From: Candidatus Thorarchaeota archaeon
GTDB lineage: Archaea; Asgardarchaeota; Thorarchaeia; Thorarchaeales; Thorarchaeaceae
DNA length: 5,388 nt
Direction: 5' to 3'
Assembly: GCA_030642465.1 (NCBI GenBank)
Contig: DAOWNS010000139.1
Span: 1 to 5,388 of the forward strand
Shown here one piece after another: positions 1 to 5,388 of this stretch. The position numbers were made by a program, and so were the translations under genes. How positions within the stretch are numbered: position 1 is the stretch's first letter; each line of letters starts with the position of its first letter. The notes beneath the pieces are model-generated. The model was given only the letters and a program-made list of their open reading frames with translations, did no database searches and was not told where the DNA came from.

Positions 1-1
1 C

Positions 2-298
2 AAGGAATCAGCCAAGGTTACAATTCAGAAGAAACCAATTGAGCTGGACCTGAAATTCATGAACCTTAGTGTGTCCCGACGTGTTCCAGCATTCTTCTCA
101 ATGTGCGGAAGTTTCTTTGGCTTTTCATCGTTTGTTCTAGCACGATTTGGATACAATCTGAATGAGGGAATTCTTGAGTGGAGTGCAACAATCAGCACTG
201 GTTTTGCAGGTGGAGTTATGATACTTCTTGCCATAATGCTGTTGTTCAAAGGACTAAAACCGTTGATGAATGAAATAGATATCACTCTGAAATTGTAA
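2..298 (+). CDS. C-terminal end of an unidentified membrane protein (5' end outside the window)
   Basis: The frame is open from the left edge to a TAA at 296-298 and gives 98 residues. An ATG at 59 exists, but the frame continues upstream of it without a stop and codes a charged, ordinary-looking stretch, so this is read as the tail of a longer protein. Two hydrophobic segments are visible: about residues 28-47, following the basic pair R26-R27, and about residues 61-82, rich in Gly, Leu, Ile and Met. They are joined by a short polar loop (NLNEG) and followed by a short tail ending in LKL. This suggests a C-terminal two-helix membrane anchor behind a soluble domain that lies outside the window. 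I do not recognise the family and assign no function. The next gene is convergent, so this is the last gene of its transcription unit. Confidence 0.6.
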   Translation, partial: KESAKVTIQKKPIELDLKFMNLSVSRRVPAFFSMCGSFFGFSSFVLARFGYNLNEGILEWSATISTGFAGGVMILLAIMLLFKGLKPLMNEIDITLKL

Positions 299-530
299 AC
301 CGAACCGCACCATATTGGTGAGTCAGATGGTTCTCAGTCACCATGAAGAAGTACTGTACTAGCTGTTCATCGTCACTCGCAATATTGACTGACACTCATC
401 AGGACCCTAAGCACATTTTCATATCAATAAGGAATGTAGTACCAGTGCGTGACATGCGTCAAGGATCTATGCGGGTATATTGTGCTATGGACTGTCGAAA
501 AGCAAGCTTCATCCCCGCTCCTGACAGCAT
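299..530. other. Intergenic gap between convergent genes, with a doubtful 63-residue frame
   Basis: These 232 bases separate two genes that run toward each other. One + strand frame (343-534, 63 residues) starts with ATG and contains a CTSC motif near its N-terminus and a CAMDC motif near residue 49, which faintly recalls small zinc-ribbon proteins. Against it, there is no Shine-Dalgarno-like sequence at a usable distance, the rest has no recognisable domain, and the second Cys pair has three rather than two residues between the cysteines. Its TAG shares the tetranucleotide CTAG (531-534) with the stop of the convergent dioxygenase gene. I treat it as probably non-coding. A short perfect palindrome, AGTAC-T-GTACT, lies at 350-360. 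No strong T-tract terminator is seen on either strand. Confidence 0.4.
317..342. repeat. Imperfect inverted repeat downstream of the membrane-protein gene
   Basis: Two 11-base arms (GGTGAGTCAGA and TCTCAGTCACC) flank a TGGT loop; nine of eleven positions pair, with G-G and C-C mismatches. It begins 18 bases after the upstream stop codon, so it could form in the 3' end of that mRNA. No T-run follows, so it does not fit a classical intrinsic terminator or the T-rich archaeal type. Confidence 0.3.
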
Positions 531-1307
531 CTAGCCAAACTTGAAACAAGTCATCGAAACGGACCCCATGATGATTTTCTGATTAAACACATTTAGCTCG
601 CTGTTCCCATTCGCTGCACCTCTAGCATAAAGTAGCGGAAGATAGTGGTCCAAGTAGGGATGTGCTTGTTTCGCCAGGTGATTCATTTTTTCCAAGTTGG
701 TTAGGACTGAATCGTCATTTGCATAAAGCGCCTCCAATATCTTATCCTCAAACTCTTTTGCCCAACCATAAACTGAATTCTGCTCACTCCAGTTCACCGC
801 ACCAAGATTGTGAACTAGATTCCCACTTCCAATGATTAGAACTCCTTGCTCGCGGAGAAAATGAAGTTTGTCGCCTAGATCGTAATGGAATTGCGGGTGT
901 TTTGAATAATCAATACTAAGCTGAATCGTTGGAATATCTGCTTGTGGATACATTTGTTTGAGAACAGACCAGGTACCGTGATCTAAACCCCAGGACTTAT
1001 CGGAACCAATGGAGTACTCCTTCAGAGACTCGGAAATCTTTGCCGCAAGATCAGGAGCTCCAGGTGCGGGATATTGCAGCTTGTACATCTCACGAGGAAA
1101 ACCCCCGAAATCGTGAATGGTCCTTGGCTGCTCCATGACGCCCACCATTGTCGAAGGAACATACCAGTGGGCGGACACGCATAGGATGGCGTCAGGCATA
1201 GGAATCTTGCCTGCAATATCTCTCCACCCCTGAGTAAACTCATTATCTTCAATCGCATTCACAGGTGACCCGTGTCCAATGAAGAGTGTAGGCATCCTCT
1301 CTGACAT
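531..1307 (-). CDS. ygiD: Class III extradiol ring-cleavage dioxygenase, YgiD / 4,5-DOPA dioxygenase (LigB-like) family
   Basis: This complete 258-residue protein has the usual length of single-domain YgiD/DODA proteins. Family motifs appear in order: GHGSP (H12), SAHW (H47), HDFGGFP (65-71), GLDHGTW (H110), GSGNLVHNL (H166), HPYLDHYLPLLY (H216, H221) and the closing GSVSMTCFKFG. By family knowledge, H12, H47 and H221 are the expected metal ligands, and H110 and H166 are conserved active-site histidines; none is missing. Relatives use Fe(II) or Zn(II) and O2 to open catechol-type rings such as DOPA in the cytoplasm. The natural substrate here cannot be read from the sequence. An in-frame TGA at 1314-1316, three codons upstream, limits the start to ATG 1305-1307 or to Met5 at 1293-1295; the first is preferred because a GTGA lies a few bases upstream. 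The gene is transcribed away from the sensor-like gene at 1580 and shares its upstream region. Confidence 0.9.
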   Translation of the reverse strand: MSERMPTLFIGHGSPVNAIEDNEFTQGWRDIAGKIPMPDAILCVSAHWYVPSTMVGVMEQPRTIHDFGGFPREMYKLQYPAPGAPDLAAKISESLKEYSIGSDKSWGLDHGTWSVLKQMYPQADIPTIQLSIDYSKHPQFHYDLGDKLHFLREQGVLIIGSGNLVHNLGAVNWSEQNSVYGWAKEFEDKILEALYANDDSVLTNLEKMNHLAKQAHPYLDHYLPLLYARGAANGNSELNVFNQKIIMGSVSMTCFKFG

Positions 1308-1340
1308 TCTGCATCACGTAAATCTGAATTCGTTTCTTTC

Positions 1341-1350
1341 GTTTTAAGCA
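1341..1350 (-). promoter_or_regulatory. Possible archaeal TATA-like box for the dioxygenase gene
   Basis: On the - strand this reads TGCTTAAAAC, an AT-rich core centred about 38 bases before the start codon. With the usual archaeal spacing of about 25 bases from TATA box to transcription start, the leader would be roughly 12 bases. No convincing purine-rich BRE is seen upstream of it, so the call rests on position and base composition only. Confidence 0.25.
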
Positions 1351-1408
1351 GTGCCTTATGCACACGTGGGCAATGAATCGGTTTTGCAATCAAACGCTTC
1401 TGGCAACC

Positions 1409-1450
1409 CATTCAGTCCGTGAATGACTGCAATACCTTCACTATCTGAAG
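1409..1450. promoter_or_regulatory. Candidate tandem operator: two TTCA-N5-TGAA inverted repeats
   Basis: In the divergent intergenic region, CATTCA-GTCCG-TGAATG (1409-1425, six-base perfect arms) is followed by CTTCA-CTATC-TGAAG (1436-1450, five-base perfect arms). Both contain the core TTCA-N5-TGAA with the same spacer length but different spacer sequence. Their centres (1417 and 1443) are 26 bases apart, about two and a half helical turns. Such a pair is what a dimeric helix-turn-helix regulator would bind. It lies between the two putative TATA boxes, so it could act on either or both genes. No regulator gene is in the window. Confidence 0.4.
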
Positions 1451-1533
1451 ATTCAACGACGAGATTTAGGAGGTTGCACATACTTCATAGGATAACAAAA
1501 GCCGAATAGGCTCCACAATACATTCAAAGCGCA

Positions 1534-1545
1534 GGCTTTATTAAC
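1534..1545 (+). promoter_or_regulatory. Possible archaeal TATA-like box for the DUF438 gene
   Basis: GGCTTTATTAAC forms an AT-rich core centred about 40 bases before the ATG at 1580. Archaeal spacing would place the transcription start near 1566, giving a leader of about 14 bases that just contains the ribosome binding site. An AAAG lies a few bases upstream but is not a clear BRE. Confidence 0.35.
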
Positions 1546-1566
1546 TATTGTTTACCGCATTTGCTT

Positions 1567-1573
1567 GTGAGGA
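1567..1573 (+). promoter_or_regulatory. Ribosome binding site fixing the DUF438 start
   Basis: GTGAGGA ends six bases before ATG 1580 and contains GAGG, complementary to the 3' end of 16S rRNA. The TGA inside it (1568-1570) is in frame with the gene and closes the frame upstream, so 1580 is the first possible ATG. Confidence 0.55.
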
Positions 1574-1579
1574 TTCCCA

Positions 1580-2977
1580 ATGGCAACTACACTCAAGGCA
1601 TCAACAAGGATACTAGATTTGGCAAAGGAGTTTCCATTCCTATTTGAAACACTGATCGAGATTTCGCCGAAACTCAAGATGCTGCAAAACCCCGTCTTGA
1701 AAAGGACCATTGGAAAACGCGCGACTCTAACCGATGTTTCCAAGATCTCGAAAGTTCCTTTGAACCGATTATTCGTGCTGCTATCTGAATCGATTACAAA
1801 AAGCACCAATGAAACCGTTGCTATTGACAAAGAAGACGAAGGAAAGAGCGAATGGCAGGAAGAACTTGAAAGAAGACAGAGGAGTTTGAAAGACATCGTT
1901 TTGGGATTGCATAGCGGCAAAGAAATTGAAGATTTGCAGTCACAGTTCAAGGAAATCGTCATAGATGTAAGTGCAACTGAGATTGCTGACATGGAACAGT
2001 CGCTCATCTCTTCGGGTGAACTTACCGCGCAACAAGTGACAGCTTTGTGTGACCTGCACGTAGAGGTTTTCAAGGAATCACTGGATGTCCAGCAACCACC
2101 TGAAACTACACCAGGGCACCCCATTCACACCTACACGAAAGAGAATGAAGAAGCACAGAGGTTGGTTGACCACTTAAGGAAGAGCCCCGAAGACGAAAAT
2201 ACAATCGAAGATCTGAAGAAAATAATCGTGCATTACACAAGAATGCAGAATCAGCTCTTTCCACTGCTCGAAAACGCGGGCATAACGGGTCCATCTACTG
2301 TGATGTGGGCAAAACAAGATGATATCCGCAAACTGATTGGTGATCTAAATGAGTCGAACCTCAACGAATTGCTAGCTGCCATTGAAGATATGATCTACAA
2401 AGAGGCGAACATCCTCTTCCCAATGTCTCTTGAAAACCTATCAGAACAGGATTGGACAAGGGTCCGAGCTGGAGAAGAAGAAATTGGGTACGCTTGGATA
2501 ACACCCGGGAGAGAATGGAAGCCAGTTACCCCAGCTGAGATTCATCAAGCTGACCAAGAGTCGGGATTGCCTGAGATCGAGTTGAACAGGGGAAGTCTGA
2601 CATCAAAAGAGATAGACCTGCTTCTTCGGCATCTTCCAGCCGACATTTCATTTGTTGGTGTTGATGAAAAAGTGAAATACTATTCCGCAACAGACCATCG
2701 GATTTTCCCGAGGAGCCCGGGAGTCATTGGAAGAAGTGTAATCAACTGCCATCCTCAGAAGAGCTTTGACAAAGTACAGAAAATTATGACTGCCTTTAAG
2801 GAAGGCAAGAAGGACAAGGCCGTGTTTTGGATTCAGATGAATGACCGTTTTCTACTCATAAGCTATTTCGCGGTAAGAGGGGATAATGGGAAATTTATGG
2901 GAACTCTGGAAGTATCACAAGACGTGACCGATATTCGAAGCCTTGAAGGGGAACATCGGCTTCTCGATTGGGAATAG
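1580..2977 (+). CDS. DUF438 protein: DUF1858, DUF438, hemerythrin-like and PAS domains
   Basis: This complete 465-residue protein has four recognisable parts. Residues 10-72 match DUF1858 (LAKEFPFLFETL, ISPKLKMLQNPVLKRTIGK). Residues 100-170 match DUF438 (LKDIVLGLHSGKEIEDLQ, GELTAQQVTALCDLH). Residues 178-307 form a hemerythrin-like bundle (GHPIHTYTKENE, NQLFPLLENAGI, VMWAKQDDIR, KEANILFPMSLENL). Residues 345-465 form a C-terminal PAS domain (RIFPRSPGVIGRSV, NCHPQKS, FWIQMNDRF, LEVSQDVTDI, LEGEHRLLDWE). There is no signal peptide or membrane segment, so it should be cytoplasmic. Such proteins are thought to sense or handle redox signals or gases through bound metal or cofactor, but the family's function is not established. 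Two usual metal-site residues seem to be Gln here (Q223 and Q246). No output domain (kinase, HTH) is present, so any signal must pass to a partner. It is divergent from the dioxygenase gene. Confidence 0.9.
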   Translation: MATTLKASTRILDLAKEFPFLFETLIEISPKLKMLQNPVLKRTIGKRATLTDVSKISKVPLNRLFVLLSESITKSTNETVAIDKEDEGKSEWQEELERRQRSLKDIVLGLHSGKEIEDLQSQFKEIVIDVSATEIADMEQSLISSGELTAQQVTALCDLHVEVFKESLDVQQPPETTPGHPIHTYTKENEEAQRLVDHLRKSPEDENTIEDLKKIIVHYTRMQNQLFPLLENAGITGPSTVMWAKQDDIRKLIGDLNESNLNELLAAIEDMIYKEANILFPMSLENLSEQDWTRVRAGEEEIGYAWITPGREWKPVTPAEIHQADQESGLPEIELNRGSLTSKEIDLLLRHLPADISFVGVDEKVKYYSATDHRIFPRSPGVIGRSVINCHPQKSFDKVQKIMTAFKEGKKDKAVFWIQMNDRFLLISYFAVRGDNGKFMGTLEVSQDVTDIRSLEGEHRLLDWE

Positions 2978-3030
2978 AGCAGAAAGATACCCGGGTCGAA
3001 ACTGATGACATTTGAGAAGACAGACAAGTA

Positions 3031-3044
3031 GAAACTTAACTAGG
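3031..3044 (+). promoter_or_regulatory. Possible TATA-like box for the mannosidase gene
   Basis: GAAACTTAACTAGG has an AT-rich core centred near 3037, about 38 bases before ATG 3075, the same distance as for the other two genes. It would start transcription near 3063, just including the GAAGAGAG ribosome-binding stretch. If it is real, the mannosidase need not be co-transcribed with the DUF438 gene. The 97-base gap shows no clear terminator. Confidence 0.3.
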
Positions 3045-3051
3045 AGATGCA

Positions 3052-3076
3052 ATCTGCACTGAAGAGAGATGCAGAT
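3052..3076 (+). repeat. Perfect inverted repeat over the mannosidase start
   Basis: ATCTGCA (3052-3058) and TGCAGAT (3070-3076) are perfect seven-base inverted arms with an 11-base purine-rich loop. The loop carries the Shine-Dalgarno-like GAAGAGAG (3061-3068), and the right arm covers the first two bases of ATG 3075. As RNA it could display the binding site and partly mask the start codon. As DNA it could be a binding site. A direct repeat GAGATGCA (3044-3051 and 3066-3073) overlaps the same stretch. Confidence 0.4.
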
Positions 3077-5388
3077 GGACGCCAAGAAGGTCATCATCGT
3101 TCCACACACCCATTGGGATCGAGAATGGTATCTGCCATTTCAGAGATTCAGGTACATGTTAGTCGAGCTAATTGACGAACTCCTTGACACGCTGAAACAA
3201 CAGGATTTCATGTTCATGCTAGATGGCCAGACCGTTGTCTTGGAGGACTACGTCGAGATTCGCCCTGAGCGAAAGGAGGAGCTACTGCAATGGATTCGAC
3301 AAGGAAAGATTGCTGTGGGACCATGGTACCTTTTGCCAGATGAGTGGCTAGTTGGAGGCGAGAGCCTGATTCGCAATCTAGAGTACAGTCATGACTTAGG
3401 AACGAAGCTCGACATCCCCTTGATGCAGGTCGCATATCTGCCAGATCAATTCGGGCATTCGAGTATTATTCCACAGCTAGTAGGTAACCTCACCAACTTG
3501 AAGGCAGCAGTGCTCTGGAGAGGAGTGCCGCCAGACATCATGACAGTTCCATTCACTTGGAAATCACATCCAACTTCCTCAACGTCGATACTCGGTGTCT
3601 ATCTCCCCGGCGGCTATGGTAATGTCGCCAGGTTCCCAGAGAGCTATGACGGATTCGTTGCCAAGATTAACGAGAGCATTGCTGAGCTGGAGCCATTCTC
3701 GCCCCTCCCACTGTACTTGATGATGAATGGGTCTGACCACCTCCGCCCCCAGTCGTTCATCCAAGAGCACGCAGAGAAGATGAAACAAGAAGGGCAAGAC
3801 GTCACTCTTGGTTTCCTTAACCACTATGTCGAGGCTCTGGAGAAGGCTGTGGCTGAATCGAGCTACAACCCTCCTATGTATGCAGGTGAGTTTCGATCCC
3901 CTGCCAGAGCTCCGCTACTACAGAACACCTACTCAACCCGCATGTGGATCAAGCTCTGGAATCAAAGAGTTGAGGATATTCTCTTACTGGAAGCGGAACC
4001 TATCAGTACGTATCTCTGGCATCATCTGGGACACTCGTATCCAGCTGGTTTTCTCGAAACTGCGTGGAAATGGCTACTCCGTAATCACCCCCACGACTCA
4101 ATCTGTGGTTGCTCAGCCGATCAAACCCATGCTGAGATGAAGGTGCGTTTTTCATGGGCCGAATCGATTGCAGAAAGCATTATCGTTGGCGCAGTCAAGA
4201 CGCTTGAGGAAACATCAAGCCCATCTGACAAATCATGCATCCTCGTTTTCACTTCTGGAACTAGCTTGGAAACACCGGTCCGTGTTGAGTTTTCTCAACC
4301 CAGAGAGAGGAGTGTCAAGGGGCTGCAGGCGCCCGATGGGAAAATCTACGATGTGCAACCAATCAGGTTTCAGGAAGATGTCTTTCTGGAAACAACAGTG
4401 GGTATGACTACTGCAAAAATGGGCATTGGAATGCTGCCCGGCAGGAAGCTCATCAACTTCTACATCAATGATTTCGAGCACTATGATGGCGACGAGCCAG
4501 GTCTCCTTGAGCTAAGGCTTATTGCAGACAGACAGCCTGTGGGCGACTTTGACATGGAAGATTTCAAGAAGCAAGCTCATGAGTTGATAAAGAGCAAGCG
4601 GTACAAAAAGATACACCTCGTCGCTGTGCGTCCAAGCCAAAGCGTCTATGCTGCTGTCATTCCGCTCCGACCATGGGCTTTTACAAAGCTAAATCCAGTT
4701 GATGAAACTCCCAAGTCTGCATCCAGTGATACATTCGAAGCTAGCAAGAACCATGTGAGCAACAGATTCTATTCAATCACCTTCAACAAAGATGGAACAT
4801 TCAATGCGATTCACAAAGAAACTGGTCTGGCTTACGATTGCCTTCATGCTTTCGAGGACTTTGGCGATCGAGGTGATGTATACACCTTTGGCAGAGTGGA
4901 ACCGGAAAAGGTCAAGGTAAAAAATGTCAAGCGATCCATTGTGAATGATGGGCCAGCCATTGCGGAGATACGCCAGACGAAGACTCTGGAAGTCTTTGAA
5001 ACCCTAGACGACTCCAGAGAGAAACGCATTGGCAAGGCGGAAATTCCAATTGAATCAACTTTCAGATTCTATCGTGATACACCACGAGTCGAAATCATGA
5101 CCAAGCTGACAAACACTGCTAAGGACCATAGGCTTAGAATCTGCTTTGATCTCCCATTCGGCTCAGAGTTCACACGAACTGCAACCCATCTAGGATGCGT
5201 AACGCGAAAGGCTGATGCGGAGAGAATCCCAGGTGCCGCTGAGCTTGAGAGGACAAAGTCCACGTATCCTGAGATGCCTTCTGGCATCCAACCTCAGAAG
5301 CGATTCATCAGAGTCGAAAATGAGGAAAGCGGTGATGCTATCACAGTCTTCAACAAAGGAATGCCAGAGGTTGAGCTAGTAGATAGGA
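3075..5388 (+). CDS. Glycoside hydrolase family 38 alpha-mannosidase (3' end outside the window)
   Basis: The frame is open to the right edge: 771 codons are present and perhaps 100-250 residues are missing, judged from typical GH38 lengths. The start is ATG 3075, six bases after GAGAG. ATG 3069 is in frame but abuts the purines, and TGA 3060-3062 blocks anything earlier. GH38 enzymes are retaining, zinc-dependent exo-mannosidases. The zinc site is complete by motif: HTHWD (H13, D15), LPDQFGHS (D124, also the expected nucleophile) and HPHDSICGCS (H340). D221 in NGSDH is a candidate acid/base. Residues 1 to about 265 form the catalytic barrel, about 270-385 the helical middle domain (YAGEFRSP at 269-276), and the rest the beta-sandwich region with the family-like FEDFGDRGD (593-601). 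No signal peptide is seen, so it should be cytoplasmic. Possible substrates are alpha-mannosides from glycans or mannosylglycerate-type solutes; no neighbour decides this. Confidence 0.92.
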   Translation, partial: MDAKKVIIVPHTHWDREWYLPFQRFRYMLVELIDELLDTLKQQDFMFMLDGQTVVLEDYVEIRPERKEELLQWIRQGKIAVGPWYLLPDEWLVGGESLIRNLEYSHDLGTKLDIPLMQVAYLPDQFGHSSIIPQLVGNLTNLKAAVLWRGVPPDIMTVPFTWKSHPTSSTSILGVYLPGGYGNVARFPESYDGFVAKINESIAELEPFSPLPLYLMMNGSDHLRPQSFIQEHAEKMKQEGQDVTLGFLNHYVEALEKAVAESSYNPPMYAGEFRSPARAPLLQNTYSTRMWIKLWNQRVEDILLLEAEPISTYLWHHLGHSYPAGFLETAWKWLLRNHPHDSICGCSADQTHAEMKVRFSWAESIAESIIVGAVKTLEETSSPSDKSCILVFTSGTSLETPVRVEFSQPRERSVKGLQAPDGKIYDVQPIRFQEDVFLETTVGMTTAKMGIGMLPGRKLINFYINDFEHYDGDEPGLLELRLIADRQPVGDFDMEDFKKQAHELIKSKRYKKIHLVAVRPSQSVYAAVIPLRPWAFTKLNPVDETPKSASSDTFEASKNHVSNRFYSITFNKDGTFNAIHKETGLAYDCLHAFEDFGDRGDVYTFGRVEPEKVKVKNVKRSIVNDGPAIAEIRQTKTLEVFETLDDSREKRIGKAEIPIESTFRFYRDTPRVEIMTKLTNTAKDHRLRICFDLPFGSEFTRTATHLGCVTRKADAERIPGAAELERTKSTYPEMPSGIQPQKRFIRVENEESGDAITVFNKGMPEVELVDR

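Noticed and set aside
491..528. CTGTC...GACAG inverted arms with a TTTT (- strand) just after the dioxygenase stop, as a terminator
   Set aside because: The stem is only five bases with a loop of about 26 bases, and the T-run lies in the loop rather than after the stem.
1468..1476. Perfect AGGAGG followed by TTG in the divergent intergenic region
   Set aside because: The TTG directly abuts the AGGAGG with no spacer, its frame stops after a few codons, and no other start codon lies at a usable distance.
1552..2124. 190-residue open frame on the - strand opposite the DUF438 gene
   Set aside because: It is Ser/Leu/Cys-rich and low in complexity, as expected of an antisense shadow. The + strand frame shows several conserved domains over the same bases.
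3042..3175. AGGAG next to ATG 3047 opening a roughly 40-codon frame into the mannosidase gene
   Set aside because: The purines touch the ATG, so spacing is wrong. The frame is out of phase with the clear GH38 frame, overlaps its zinc-site motif and resembles no protein.
3808..4407. Two + strand frames (110 and 79 residues) inside the mannosidase region, which could suggest a frameshift
   Set aside because: The GH38 frame was followed codon by codon from 3069 to 5387 with no stop, and its motifs continue through this stretch, so the gene is unbroken.
4233..5287. - strand frames of 63-82 residues opposite the mannosidase gene
   Set aside because: They are short, lack ribosome binding sites and recognisable domains, and lie wholly within a well-supported coding region.

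Overview
The window looks like chromosomal DNA of an archaeon. All three recognisable genes have an AT-rich TATA-like box about 40 bases before a start codon, implying very short leaders. Two of them also have a usable Shine-Dalgarno-like stretch. Proteins of the DUF438/hemerythrin/PAS type and GH38 alpha-mannosidases occur together in anaerobic archaea. An Asgard-type archaeon (Thorarchaeota-like) is my guess, at low confidence. I see no tRNA, rRNA, CRISPR array, insertion sequence or phage gene.

Layout: (a) positions 2-298 hold the C-terminal tail of an unidentified membrane protein on the + strand, cut by the left edge. (b) Positions 299-530 are a probably non-coding gap with one imperfect hairpin and a doubtful 63-residue open frame. 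(c) Positions 531-1307 on the - strand hold a complete class III extradiol dioxygenase of the YgiD / 4,5-DOPA dioxygenase family. (d) Positions 1308-1579 are a 272-base divergent promoter region with two neighbouring inverted repeats of the same form, TTCA-N5-TGAA, centred 26 bases apart. (e) Positions 1580-2977 on the + strand hold a complete four-part protein: DUF1858, DUF438, a hemerythrin-like bundle and a C-terminal PAS domain. (f) After a 97-base gap, 3075-5388 on the + strand is a zinc-dependent GH38 alpha-mannosidase family protein. It is open to the right edge, and its catalytic and helical domains are complete.

The genes do not form one obvious pathway. The clearest link is the divergent pair: an oxygen-using, metal-dependent ring-cleaving dioxygenase and a putative redox- or gas-sensing protein share one upstream region carrying the tandem palindromes. 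This suggests shared control, possibly linked to oxygen or redox state. The mannosidase follows the sensor gene on the same strand but has its own TATA-like box, so an operon is uncertain. Nothing here can be called a new system. The points most worth checking are the tandem operator candidate, apparent ligand substitutions in the hemerythrin-like domain, and the inverted repeat at the mannosidase start.
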